From RGIG8748 sp045544515 (lineage in GTDB: Bacteria > Bacillota > Clostridia > UMGS1810), in NCBI GenBank assembly GCA_045544515.1, contig JAZPZD010000019.1:1-64000 (forward strand): 64,000 nucleotides of DNA. Reading direction: 5' to 3'. Made by a program: the position numbers and the translations under genes. Each line of letters opens with the position of its first letter. The first letter of the stretch is position 1. Of this stretch, positions 35,533 to 43,674 are shown in pieces. The notes beneath the pieces are model-generated. The model worked only from the letters and a program-made list of their open reading frames with translations, made no database searches and was not told the DNA's origin.

Positions 35533-36411
35533 ATGCTAACAGGAACAATTATTAAAGGTATAGGCGGTTTTTACTATGTAGATACCCCAGAGGGTATAAT
35601 TGAGTGCAAAGCCAGAGGGCACTTTCGAAACAAAAATCTCTCTCCTTGTGTCGGTGACAAGGTAGATATTTCTATTGATAATCAAAACAAGGGAGCAATA
35701 GACAAAATATACGACAGAAAGAATGTTTTTATCCGCCCTCCTGTTTCTAATATTGACGAAATGATTATTGTTGCTTCTGTTGTAAATCCATCTCCCGACC
35801 TTGCTTTTATTGACAAAATGCTTGTTATTGCACAAAACAGCAATGTCGATGTTAAGATATGCTTTAACAAGTTCGATTTGGACAACGGCAGTGTAAATGA
35901 GCTTGTTGATATGTACAGAAATGCAGGGTATATGGCTTTTACCACAAGTACTGTGGAGGATATCGGCATAGATCTGATACGAAATTCCATATCGGGCAAA
36001 ACAGTTGCTTTTTCGGGTTTTTCGGGAGTGGGCAAGTCAAGCCTTTTGAATTCGGTAATTAATACCGAGGTAATGCAAACAGGGGAGATAAGCGAGCGTT
36101 TAAGACGCGGAAAGCATACAACCCGTCATGTAGAATTAATAAGTTTTAGCGGTGGATATATCGTAGACACACCCGGATTTAGTATGCTTGATTTTCCTTT
36201 AAACATAACCAAAGATACGCTAAAAGACTATTTTCCGGAATTTCTTCAATACGAAGATGGTTGCAAATTCAGAAATTGCAATCACATGGGATTATCCAAT
36301 GTTTGTGCAGTGTGTAAGGCTTGCGAAGACGGCAAAATCGCCCGTTTCAGATTTGATAACTACAAGAATTTCTACAATATACTCTCACAGAGAAAGGAAT
36401 GGAAAAAATGA
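35533..36411 (+). CDS. rsgA: Ribosome small-subunit GTPase RsgA
   Basis: A 292-residue circularly permuted GTPase that checks the maturing 30S subunit. The order G4 (NKFD, near 114), G1 (GFSGVGKSSLLN, near 162), G3 (DTPGF, near 216) is the permutation that marks the family. An OB fold precedes it and a zinc site (CKFRNCNHMGLSNVCAV) follows near 247. Its TGA overlaps the ATG of rpe. Confidence 0.95.
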   Translation: MLTGTIIKGIGGFYYVDTPEGIIECKARGHFRNKNLSPCVGDKVDISIDNQNKGAIDKIYDRKNVFIRPPVSNIDEMIIVASVVNPSPDLAFIDKMLVIAQNSNVDVKICFNKFDLDNGSVNELVDMYRNAGYMAFTTSTVEDIGIDLIRNSISGKTVAFSGFSGVGKSSLLNSVINTEVMQTGEISERLRRGKHTTRHVELISFSGGYIVDTPGFSMLDFPLNITKDTLKDYFPEFLQYEDGCKFRNCNHMGLSNVCAVCKACEDGKIARFRFDNYKNFYNILSQRKEWKK

Positions 36412-37052
36412 TAAAACTTTCGCCTTCAATTTTATCCTCGGATTTTTTGAATATGGGCAAGGATATAAAAGCTATAGAAAATGCCGGTGCTCACTATGTA
36501 CACATTGATGTTATGGACGGACATTTTGTCCCCAACATCAACTTTGGACCGGGTGTCGTATCTGCCATAAGACCTCATACAAATATGGTTCTGGATGTTC
36601 ATCTTATGATATCGGAACCCGAAAAATACATAGACGCTTTTCTGGATGCCGGCTCTGACATAATAACAGTTCACGCAGAGTGTGACGCCGACTTTAATAT
36701 GATGGCAGACAAAGTTAAATCACGAGGCAAGAAGTTTGCCGTATCACTAAATCCTGCAACAGATATTTCAGCTATAAGAGAATATGCCGACAAGCTCGAT
36801 ATGATTTTGGTTATGAGTGTAAACCCCGGCTTTGGTGCACAGTCTTTTATAGAAACATCTCTTGAAAAAATCGAGAAATTAAGAGAACTCTATCCAACAC
36901 TTGACATTGAAGTTGACGGGGGAATTAAATTAAATAATGTAAAAAATGTGATTGATGCAGGGGCTAATGTAATAGTTGCCGGCTCTGCTATATTTGGCGG
37001 AGATGATATCGAAGAAAACACACGCGAGTTCATAAAGAGGTGTAATTCGTGA
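36408..37052 (+). CDS. rpe: Ribulose-phosphate 3-epimerase
   Basis: A 214-residue TIM barrel that interconverts ribulose 5-phosphate and xylulose 5-phosphate. Motifs: HIDVMDGHFVPN near 33, HLMI near 66, MSVNPGFGAQ near 138 and VDGGI near 172, carrying the two catalytic Asp. The start is ATG 36408, 9 bases after AAAGGA; the in-frame ATG at 36399 touches that site. It overlaps rsgA (ATGA) and thiN by 4 bases. Confidence 0.95.
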   Translation: MIKLSPSILSSDFLNMGKDIKAIENAGAHYVHIDVMDGHFVPNINFGPGVVSAIRPHTNMVLDVHLMISEPEKYIDAFLDAGSDIITVHAECDADFNMMADKVKSRGKKFAVSLNPATDISAIREYADKLDMILVMSVNPGFGAQSFIETSLEKIEKLRELYPTLDIEVDGGIKLNNVKNVIDAGANVIVAGSAIFGGDDIEENTREFIKRCNS

Positions 37053-37687
37053 AAAAAGCTGTAATTTTTTCCGGTGCAAAGATAACGGATTACGAATTTG
37101 TAAAAAACAGTTTGGAAGATAATCCGTTTGTTGCGTGTGCAGATTCGGGCGTTTTGCATTGTATCAACCTTGGCATAAATGTTGATTTGTGGGTAGGGGA
37201 TTTTGATTCGGCTTCGTTTGAAGAATATGCTCAAAATCAATATCTACAAAATGCCGAAATAGTGAGACTAAATCCTATGAAAGATGATACAGACACAGAA
37301 CACACCCTGGACCTTGTTATAGACAAGGGCTTTGACGAAATTGTCCTGTTTGGTGCTATAGGAAACCGATTTGATCATTCTCTTGCAAACATTTTCCTTA
37401 TGGAAAAGGCTCATTTTCGCGGGGCAAAACTTACGATAATAAACGAAAATAACTGCATACATTATGTTAACAATTCCAAAATCGCTTTAGACGTCAAATT
37501 TTATAAATATGTTTCTGTAATTCCGCTTGATAGTGTATGTGTTTCCAATACATCGATGCTCTATAGCTTAAATAACGAAATATTAGAAAGGGCATCTTCT
37601 CGCGGAATAAGCAACGAGGTTATAAATAACGGAGCAGAAATAATTGTAAAAGACGGCAGTGCTCTTGTAATCGAAGCAATAGATTAG
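37049..37687 (+). CDS. thiN: Thiamine pyrophosphokinase
   Basis: A 212-residue kinase turning thiamine into thiamine diphosphate, the active cofactor. The family motifs ADSGVLH near 31, WVGDFDS near 51, KDDTDTEHTLD near 77 and GAIGNRFDHSLANI near 98 are all there. GTG start at 37049, overlapping rpe. This is the last recognisable member of the Firmicutes cluster; spoVM and rpmB, which follow in Bacillus, are absent. Confidence 0.94.
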   Translation: MKKAVIFSGAKITDYEFVKNSLEDNPFVACADSGVLHCINLGINVDLWVGDFDSASFEEYAQNQYLQNAEIVRLNPMKDDTDTEHTLDLVIDKGFDEIVLFGAIGNRFDHSLANIFLMEKAHFRGAKLTIINENNCIHYVNNSKIALDVKFYKYVSVIPLDSVCVSNTSMLYSLNNEILERASSRGISNEVINNGAEIIVKDGSALVIEAID

Positions 37688-37699
37688 AGGTAATTTAAA

Positions 37700-38413
37700 T
37701 TGAAAGAAACTATATATACAATTCCCATAAACGATGCTTTTTCCAAGGATAGCGAGTGCCCTCTGTGCGAGTTTATCAAAAAAGAAGAAAAAGACCGCAT
37801 AGAATATGCTCTCGGTGCAAGTATGATGGAACCTGATGCCAGACAGCTTTCTAATGAAAAAGGTTATTGTCAGAGGCATACCTCTATGATGTATGATTTT
37901 GGCAACAAATTAAGTCACGCTCTTGTTCTGGAAACAAGACTAAAGTATATAAGCGATGAAATTGACAAGCTGAAATCAAGCTTCAGGCCTGTCAAAAAGA
38001 AGCTGTTTGCAAAAAACGAAAAGGCTACTGACATCAAGGGTATTAGTTCGTCTTCTTGTGTCATATGCGAGCGGCTCAATTATGTTTATGAGGCATTTAT
38101 GAAAAATCTGTTCTATATGTACAAGACAGACATTCAATTTAAAAACAAGTTTTTTGCTTCAAAAGGCTTTTGTATTTCGCACTTTAATGATTTGTTGATT
38201 TTCGGCAAAAAATATTTGCCCGCAAATGAGTTTAATGAATTTTATCCCAAATTGTGCGAATTAGAAAAAAATAATATAGACAGATGTTTGGAAGATGTCA
38301 CCTGGTTTACCAAAAAGTTTGACTACAGGTTCAAAGATGAGGACTGGAAAAATTCCAAAGATGCAGTTCCCAGAGCCTGTACAAAGATATCCGGATATCT
38401 TAACGATGAATAA
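37700..38413 (+). CDS. DUF6062 family protein
   Basis: A 237-residue soluble protein of DUF6062, function unknown. It holds two pairs of cysteines that look metal-binding: CPLCEF near residue 20 and CVICERL near 118, each followed by a Cys-plus-His stretch (GYCQRH near 56, GFCISHFN near 155), a repeated pattern suggesting two copies of one CxxC...CxxH module. TTG start with GAGGTAA 7 bases before it. It ends the long operon, closed by a terminator. Confidence 0.85.
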   Translation: MKETIYTIPINDAFSKDSECPLCEFIKKEEKDRIEYALGASMMEPDARQLSNEKGYCQRHTSMMYDFGNKLSHALVLETRLKYISDEIDKLKSSFRPVKKKLFAKNEKATDIKGISSSSCVICERLNYVYEAFMKNLFYMYKTDIQFKNKFFASKGFCISHFNDLLIFGKKYLPANEFNEFYPKLCELEKNNIDRCLEDVTWFTKKFDYRFKDEDWKNSKDAVPRACTKISGYLNDE

Positions 38414-38416
38414 AGA

Positions 38417-38447
38417 GCGGTGCAAATATAATATGCACCGCTTTTTA
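38417..38447 (+). terminator. Terminator of the yicC-DUF6062 operon
   Basis: A perfect 8-bp GC-rich stem (38417-38424 with 38434-38441) is followed by five T residues. Confidence 0.85.
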
Positions 38448-38459
38448 AGCAAATTTTTC

Positions 38460-38488
38460 TTGACTTTTAACTTTTGCTATGCTATAAT
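38460..38488 (+). promoter_or_regulatory. Promoter of tRNA-Arg
   Basis: TTGACT (38460-38465), a 17-base spacer and a perfect TATAAT (38483-38488), 20 bases before the tRNA. Confidence 0.8.
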
Positions 38489-38508
38489 ATAACACGTTGT
38501 TAAAATAT

Positions 38509-38585
<77 letters not shown>

Positions 38586-38586
38586 C

Positions 38587-38614
38587 GCTTCGCACTTGTT
38601 GCGGAGCTTTTTTT
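38587..38614. terminator. Terminator between tRNA-Arg and tadA
   Basis: An 8-bp stem with one wobble (38587-38594 with 38600-38607) has seven T residues to its right, ending the tRNA transcript. The T run touches the tadA stop, so it probably helps end tadA as well, though with no good T run in that direction. Confidence 0.7.
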
Positions 38615-39047
38615 ATCTCTTTTTTTCAAAAAAATCTTTCATAAGATTTTTGCATTCTTCCTCGCTTATGCCCATATACACTTCTGGTGTGTGATTAAAA
38701 CCTATCTTGTTAAAATCAATTTTTGAGCCAAAGCATCCGCTTTTTGGTTCCTCTGCACCAATATAAATCCTTTTGATTTTAGAATTTATTATTGCACCTG
38801 CACACATAGGACAGGGCTCAAGTGTTACATACATATCGCACTCATTCAAAACCTTTTGTTTCAAAAACTTTTCAGCTTCTTTGATGGCGTTTATTTCAGC
38901 ATGACATGTGGCATCTGATTCTTTTTCAGTTGTGTTGTGGCTTTGTGCAATTATTTGACCATTGTGCACAATTACGCATCCGACAGGCACTTCGTTATCC
39001 GAAAAAGCCTTTTTTGCCTCAATGATTGCTGCATCCATAAATTTCAA
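38613..39047 (-). CDS. tadA: tRNA-specific adenosine deaminase TadA
   Basis: A 144-residue zinc deaminase that changes A34 of tRNA-Arg(ACG) to inosine. Zinc and catalytic residues lie in CHAEINAI (His and the proton-shuttling Glu) and EPCPMCAGA (two Cys). NEVPVGCVIV is the usual start of the domain. I prefer the TTG at 39045-39047, since GGAGAG is 9 bases upstream and the protein then begins MKFMDAAI, as relatives do; the ATG at 39068 has no ribosome site. A free-base deaminase is unlikely given the tRNA neighbour. Confidence 0.92.
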   Translation of the reverse strand: MKFMDAAIIEAKKAFSDNEVPVGCVIVHNGQIIAQSHNTTEKESDATCHAEINAIKEAEKFLKQKVLNECDMYVTLEPCPMCAGAIINSKIKRIYIGAEEPKSGCFGSKIDFNKIGFNHTPEVYMGISEEECKNLMKDFFEKKR

Positions 39048-39078
39048 ATCAATCAACTCTCCAAACATAAATAAAGTG

Positions 39079-39108
39079 TTGCTATAAGATGTATTCTTGT
39101 GATATTAT
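39079..39108 (+). promoter_or_regulatory. Possible promoter of the HD-domain gene
   Basis: TTGCTA (39079-39084), an 18-base spacer and TATTAT (39103-39108), 33 bases before the preferred TTG start. Confidence 0.45.
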
Positions 39109-39140
39109 ATAACTATACAAAAGCAAACGGGGGTGATGTT

Positions 39141-40331
39141 TTGTCTGCATACAAAAGTTTAAGTCCGAAAATTTTAGGAAAGATAGAAGAAAGCATAGGT
39201 GACAAATTCATACTCACCGACGATTCAATACGCAGAAATCCCAATCACGACAAATCAAATCTGTGGCGGCCTGCATATGTACGCGATGCCGAAAAGATTT
39301 TGCATTGCCCGTATTATAACAGATACGGAGACAAAACGCAAGTTTTTTCGCTATATAAGAACGATGACATCACAAGGCGCGCACTCCATGTACAGCTTGT
39401 GTCAAGAATCGCAAGAAATATCGGCAGAATGCTCTCTCTTAATACCGACCTTATCGAAGCTATTGCTCTCGGTCACGACATAGGCCACACGCCTTTTGGA
39501 CACGCAGGCGAGAAGTATCTGGATATGATAAGCTATGCCAGGACCGGTAGGCACTTTTTGCACAATGTCCACAGTGTAAGAATACTCGACGAGATTTTTA
39601 ATTACAATATCAGTTTGCAAACACTCGACGGCATACTGTGTCATAATGGCGAAAATGAGCTAAAAAAATATATTCCTTGGAATACCGACACATTTGACAA
39701 GTTTGATACTATGGCAGAGCGTTGCTACACCGACAAAGAATATGCCAATTCTATAATGCCATCTACCAGAGAGGGCTGTGTGGTTCGGATAAGCGACCTC
39801 ATTGCTTATATAGGAAAAGACCGCCAGGATGCCATGAAAACCGGACTGTTAAAGGGATATGAAGATTTTTCCAATTCTTCGCTTGGCAATTTTAATGCGG
39901 CAATTATTAACAATATGATAGTAAATGTAATCGAAAACAGCTACGGCAAGGATTATATTGCAATGGACGAAGAATGCTTTGAGAACTTAAAGGAAGCCAA
40001 AAAAGAAAACTACGAGAAGATTTATTGCAGCAAGGAAGTTTCCACTGTTCAAAAACAAATGATAGAGCCTATGTTTGAGGATTTGTACAAAAAGCTAAAG
40101 CAGGATTTGGAAACACAAAACACATCTTCGCCGATTTTTTCGCAGCACATAGACTTTATCAATAATTCCCGAAAGTACTACTGTACTGTGGATTACAGGG
40201 AAACTGACGAAACGCAGATAGTAATAGATTATATTGCAAGTATGACGGACGACTACCTTGTAGAGCTATATGATTATTTTTATCCGGGCAGGAGCAAAAT
40301 CAAATATTTTGCTTATTTTGACAATAAATAG
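39141..40331 (+). CDS. dGTPase-like HD-domain phosphohydrolase
   Basis: A 396-residue HD-domain protein of the deoxyguanosine triphosphate triphosphohydrolase family, which splits dNTPs to nucleoside and triphosphate. The signature near the start, DAEKILHCPYYNRYGDKTQVFS, replaces the usual RDRDRIIHSxAFRRLxxKTQV, and the metal site HDIGHTPFGHAGE follows near 110, then HNxHSVR. The substitutions suggest a divergent subfamily whose nucleotide preference cannot be predicted. Start TTG 39141 is 5 bases after GGGGGTG; upstream codons overlap the promoter. Confidence 0.85.
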   Translation: MSAYKSLSPKILGKIEESIGDKFILTDDSIRRNPNHDKSNLWRPAYVRDAEKILHCPYYNRYGDKTQVFSLYKNDDITRRALHVQLVSRIARNIGRMLSLNTDLIEAIALGHDIGHTPFGHAGEKYLDMISYARTGRHFLHNVHSVRILDEIFNYNISLQTLDGILCHNGENELKKYIPWNTDTFDKFDTMAERCYTDKEYANSIMPSTREGCVVRISDLIAYIGKDRQDAMKTGLLKGYEDFSNSSLGNFNAAIINNMIVNVIENSYGKDYIAMDEECFENLKEAKKENYEKIYCSKEVSTVQKQMIEPMFEDLYKKLKQDLETQNTSSPIFSQHIDFINNSRKYYCTVDYRETDETQIVIDYIASMTDDYLVELYDYFYPGRSKIKYFAYFDNK

Positions 40332-40349
40332 TCGATTTGTTTTACATTT

Positions 40350-40379
40350 TTGACATAGTAATACTTATAGAAATATGAT
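40350..40379 (+). promoter_or_regulatory. Promoter of the hydrogenase regulatory module
   Basis: A perfect TTGACA (40350-40355), an 18-base spacer and TATGAT (40374-40379), 35 bases before the first DRTGG gene. A TATAAT also lies at 40379-40384 but is 23 bases from the -35 box. No clear Rex operator was seen. Confidence 0.5.
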
Positions 40380-40413
40380 ATAATTTATATGATTAAAATA
40401 TCTGGAGGCTAAT

Positions 40414-40752
40414 ATGAAGTTACGAGATGTAAAAGAAATATTGTCTGCAACTGTTCTTGCAGGCGAAGAAAATCTTGACAGAGAGGTATTTTCAGCTTGG
40501 GGATGCGACCTTATGAGCGATGTGCTTGCATTTGTTGATGACCAGGCACTTCTGATAACAGGTCTTGTAAATCCGCAGGTTGTCCGTACCGCAGAAATGA
40601 TGGATATGAAGGCAATTTTGTTTGTAAGAGGCAAAATGCCCACAGAGGATATTATTGAGCTTGCAAAAGATTCCGATATCGTTGTTATGGCTACAAAACT
40701 GCCGCTTTATATTTCGTGCGGCGAACTGTATTCAAAAGGACTTCATAAATAA
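40414..40752 (+). CDS. DRTGG-domain protein 1
   Basis: A 112-residue protein that is nearly all one DRTGG domain, a ligand-sensing module of unknown ligand also found in some phosphotransacetylases and CBS proteins. The start (MKLRDVKEILSATVL) and the pattern SDVLAF, LLITGL, VRTAEMMDMKAILF are typical of hydrogenase-linked members. It opens a unit with an HATPase and a hydrogenase-like iron-sulfur protein; a second DRTGG protein follows at 42499. Its task is probably regulatory; that is inferred from context. Confidence 0.82.
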   Translation: MKLRDVKEILSATVLAGEENLDREVFSAWGCDLMSDVLAFVDDQALLITGLVNPQVVRTAEMMDMKAILFVRGKMPTEDIIELAKDSDIVVMATKLPLYISCGELYSKGLHK

Positions 40753-40765
40753 TCGGAGGTGCAAA

Positions 40766-41191
40766 ATGCAGGGATATAAAATCAGTTACAACATAGACGG
40801 CGACGATTTTACCGTTGCGGGCGAGGCATCCAGAAATTTAAAAAAAGTATTAAGCCAGCTCGGCATAGATCCGCAAATTGCCAAAAAAGCCACAATTGCT
40901 ATGTATGAGGGCGAGATTAATATGGTAATTCATGCAAACGGCGGAGTAATAGATGTAGAGATTACAAAAGAAAAAATACATATGTTCCTACGAGACAGAG
41001 GCCCGGGAATTTCGAATATCAATCTTGCAATGACGGAAGGATACTCCACTGCAACTGCAAAAGTAAGAGAACTCGGCTTTGGTGCGGGTATGGGGCTTCC
41101 CAATATGAAGAAATATACGGACTATATCAACATAGAAACAAATGTAGGGGTTGGAACAACGGTAGAAATGGTTGTGAATATAGATAATTAA
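40766..41191 (+). CDS. Stand-alone HATPase protein (anti-sigma/RsbW-like)
   Basis: A 141-residue ATP-binding protein of the GHKL fold as in RsbW or SpoIIAB. Boxes: N box YEGEINMVIHANGG near 48, G1 RDRGPGIS near 75 and G2 GFGAGMGLPNMKK near 103. It has no histidine phosphorylation domain, so it is either a serine kinase/anti-sigma factor or an ATP-dependent switch. No anti-anti-sigma partner is nearby; the flanking DRTGG and iron-sulfur proteins are likely partners. ATG 40766 follows CGGAGGTG with 5 bases spacing. Confidence 0.85.
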   Translation: MQGYKISYNIDGDDFTVAGEASRNLKKVLSQLGIDPQIAKKATIAMYEGEINMVIHANGGVIDVEITKEKIHMFLRDRGPGISNINLAMTEGYSTATAKVRELGFGAGMGLPNMKKYTDYINIETNVGVGTTVEMVVNIDN

Positions 41192-41206
41192 AAAGGAGTG
41201 ATTTTG

Positions 41207-42502
41207 GTGAATATCAGACATTCCGTACAGCTTGACAAAGAAAAATGTCACGGCTGTACTAATTGTATAAAAATGTGTCCCACACAAGCCATACGCGTAC
41301 GAAACGGCAAAGCAAAAATCATCAATGACAAGTGTATTGACTGCGGAGAATGTATAAGGGTTTGCCCGTATCATGCAAAAAAGGCAATTACAGATTCGTT
41401 TGAAGTATTAAATAATTATGAGTATACTGTCGCACTTCCTGCACCTACATTTTACGGACAGTTTGCAAAAGTTACAGATATCAATCTTGTGCTTAATGCA
41501 CTTTTGAAAATTGGTTTTGATGATGTGTTTGAGGTTGCATATGCTGCAGAAATTATTACATATGAAACGAAAAAACTTATAGAAAAAAGGCTCCTTGAAA
41601 AGCCGGCAATAAGTTCGGCATGCCCTGCGGTTGTCAAGCTTATTTCCACTCGGTTTCCAAACCTTTTAAACAATGTAATTCCGGTTATTTCACCAATGCA
41701 GCTTGCAGGCAGACTTGCAAGAGATGCTGCAATGCAAAAAACCGGTCTTCCGGCGGAGAAAATCGGCGTATTTTTCATCACTCCCTGTGCGGCAAAAGCT
41801 ACATGTGCACAGTATCCTATAGGACTGGATATATCTAACATAAACGGTTCCTTTTCTATTAAAGACATTTATCTTCGTATTTTGCCGTATCTCAAAGATA
41901 CTGCAGATATCAAGCCTCTGGCAAAGGCAGGTTTTACCGGTATTTGCTGGGCAAACAGCGGCGGCGAGGCAAATGCCAGCGGAAGAGAAAATCATATTGC
42001 TGTAGACGGTATACATAATGTTCTGGATATTCTGGAGGAGATAGACAACAACAAATTAAAGGATATTGATTTTGTAGAGCTTCTGGCTTGCACCGGCGGA
42101 TGTGTCGGCGGACCACTCAATGTTGAAAATTCTTTTGTTGCAAAAAGGCGTGTCAAGGACCTGGCAAATGCTTTTAAAGCCCGGGGCGAAAACACAAATA
42201 CTTTTGATGAAAGCTATGATGTTTTGTGGAAGGCAGCTATCCCATATACAAGCAAATTAAATCTTGATGATGATATGTTTGTTGCAATGCAAAAGCTGTC
42301 TCAAATAGAAGAACTATACCAGACTCTTCCAAAACTTGATTGCGGTTCCTGTGGTTCTCCTACCTGCAGGGCGTTGGCGGAAGACATAGTAAGAGGGTAT
42401 ACCACAGACGATGCCTGCATTGTTAAATTCAAAGAAAAGATTATGCATTTTGCCAGTGACATTATGTCTATCGAGGCAAAGAATAACGAGGTGGAACAAT
42501 GA
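41207..42502 (+). CDS. Iron-sulfur protein with a hydrogenase-like domain (HydS-type sensor candidate)
   Basis: A 431-residue protein: two 4Fe-4S motifs (CHGCTNC...CP and CIDCGEC...CP, residues 14-53), an [FeFe] hydrogenase-like large domain (about 73-325) and a final Fe-S domain (DCGSCGSPTC, near 379). The H-cluster loops read SSACP (Cys139), TPCAAK (Cys194) and ACTGGC (Cys295, Cys299), so four candidate ligands remain, but Ala138 replaces the cysteine known as proton relay in active enzymes. Sensory hydrogenases such as Thermotoga HydS have the same change. There is no PAS domain. GTG start 8 bases after AAGGAG. Confidence 0.85.
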   Translation: MNIRHSVQLDKEKCHGCTNCIKMCPTQAIRVRNGKAKIINDKCIDCGECIRVCPYHAKKAITDSFEVLNNYEYTVALPAPTFYGQFAKVTDINLVLNALLKIGFDDVFEVAYAAEIITYETKKLIEKRLLEKPAISSACPAVVKLISTRFPNLLNNVIPVISPMQLAGRLARDAAMQKTGLPAEKIGVFFITPCAAKATCAQYPIGLDISNINGSFSIKDIYLRILPYLKDTADIKPLAKAGFTGICWANSGGEANASGRENHIAVDGIHNVLDILEEIDNNKLKDIDFVELLACTGGCVGGPLNVENSFVAKRRVKDLANAFKARGENTNTFDESYDVLWKAAIPYTSKLNLDDDMFVAMQKLSQIEELYQTLPKLDCGSCGSPTCRALAEDIVRGYTTDDACIVKFKEKIMHFASDIMSIEAKNNEVEQ

Positions 42503-42825
42503 TACTTAATAAACTTAAAGAGGAACTCCAATTGGAAATTTTGTCTGAGGGCGATTTAAACAAGGAAATCAAAGGCTGCTACTGCTCGGATTTATTAAGC
42601 CACTGTATGTCAAATATCGACGCAGGCAATCTGTGGGTTACAGTTCAGGTAAATATAAACATAATTGCCATTGCTGTCCTTACAGAGCTTTCTGCAATTA
42701 TTATTTCGCAGGGTATGGCAGTTGATAATTCGGTTGTAGAAAAGGCAAAAGAAGAGGGGATAACTGTTTTCAGAACAGATCTTCCGTCATATGAGCTGTG
42801 TGTAAGGATTGGAAATATGATATGA
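42499..42825 (+). CDS. DRTGG-domain protein 2
   Basis: A 108-residue DRTGG-type protein, divergent from the first: CYCSDLLSHCMSNIDAGNLWVTVQ, in two parts, is the core, ending IISQGMAVDNSVVEKAKEEGI. Overlaps the preceding gene and the PHP gene by 4 bases on each side (ATGA both times), so three proteins are translated as a chain. Like its sister it has no catalytic motif and is probably a sensor partner. Confidence 0.78.
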   Translation: MILNKLKEELQLEILSEGDLNKEIKGCYCSDLLSHCMSNIDAGNLWVTVQVNINIIAIAVLTELSAIIISQGMAVDNSVVEKAKEEGITVFRTDLPSYELCVRIGNMI

Positions 42826-43535
42826 AATGCTATTATGATTTTCATATACACACAGCACTTTCGCCATGCGGCGACGAGGATATGACACCTAATAATATCA
42901 TAAATATGGCACTTTTAAAAGGTCTTGATGCTATAGCCATAACAGACCACAACAGTGCAAAAAATGTGCGTGCCTGTGTCCGTTGCGGCGAGAGAGCAGG
43001 TCTTGTTGTGCTGCCCGGTATGGAGGTGGAAACCTCGGAGGAAGTACATATGGTTTGTCTTTTTCCTACTGTGGAAAAGGCAGAAGAAATGGACGAATAT
43101 GTATCGGAAAATATGCCCTTTGTAAAAAACAGAGAGGACATCTTCGGTGTGCAAAATGTTATAGACACAGACGACAATGTGTGTGGCACTGTAGAAAACC
43201 TTTTGTCTACTGCATCAATGCTCGACATATATTCTGTCGAAAAAAAGGTTCGTCAGCTCGGTGGAGTCTGCATTTGTGCACATGTCGACAAAAGCTCTTA
43301 CAGCGTTATTTCCAATCTTGGATTTATACCGTCAGATCTGCATTTTTCAACACTCGAAGTTAAGTTCCCTGAGAGACTCGATATTCTTAAACAAACATAC
43401 GATTTTTCGTTGTACAAAATCATACATAATTCCGACGCACATTTTCTTTGGGATATTCACGAAAAAGAGTATTTTGTTGATGTTCCCGAGCTTAGTCCTT
43501 TGGGTATAGTTAATTATTTAAAGGGCGAAAAATAG
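42822..43535 (+). CDS. PHP-domain phosphoesterase
   Basis: A 237-residue PHP-family metal phosphoesterase. Metal residues are in YDFHIHTALS (residues 4-13), AITDHN near 42, GMEVET near 70, HVDKSS near 154 and NSDAH near 199, a complete trinuclear set. PHP proteins cut nucleotides, polyphosphate-type or histidinol-phosphate substrates; this clade often lies in hydrogenase operons with no known substrate. The start is ATG at 42822, inside the preceding stop. 139 bases without a gene follow. Confidence 0.85.
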   Translation: MKCYYDFHIHTALSPCGDEDMTPNNIINMALLKGLDAIAITDHNSAKNVRACVRCGERAGLVVLPGMEVETSEEVHMVCLFPTVEKAEEMDEYVSENMPFVKNREDIFGVQNVIDTDDNVCGTVENLLSTASMLDIYSVEKKVRQLGGVCICAHVDKSSYSVISNLGFIPSDLHFSTLEVKFPERLDILKQTYDFSLYKIIHNSDAHFLWDIHEKEYFVDVPELSPLGIVNYLKGEK

Positions 43536-43557
43536 CGTATTTTTGTGCAAAATGACG

Positions 43558-43602
43558 ATTTTTAAAGTATGCCTATAAAATGATAGAAAAATCTTTAAAA
43601 AT
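43558..43602. repeat. Ten-base inverted repeat before the catalytic hydrogenase genes
   Basis: ATTTTTAAAG at 43558-43567 and its exact complement at 43593-43602, 25 bases apart. It lies upstream of a possible promoter and could be an operator or the stem of a leader RNA. The rest of the gap (43536-43674) is AT-rich. Confidence 0.4.
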
Positions 43603-43615
43603 ATGTTATCATTAA

Positions 43616-43644
43616 TTGATTATGTATATATATTTAATTAATAT
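43616..43644 (+). promoter_or_regulatory. Possible second promoter, hydrogenase catalytic genes
   Basis: TTGATT (43616-43621), a 17-base spacer and TAATAT (43639-43644), 31 bases before hydC. It would let catalytic subunits be made apart from the sensing module. Confidence 0.45.
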
Positions 43645-43674
43645 ATTATTACAGTTTATGAGGAGGTTTTACTA

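Noticed and set aside
37688..37699. spoVM and rpmB after thiN, as in Bacillus
   Set aside because: A DUF6062 gene starts 12 bases after thiN and the frame for spoVM is absent.
40332..40413. Rex operator in the hydrogenase promoter
   Set aside because: No TTGTTAA-N4-TTAACAA-like repeat was seen here or at 43536-43674.
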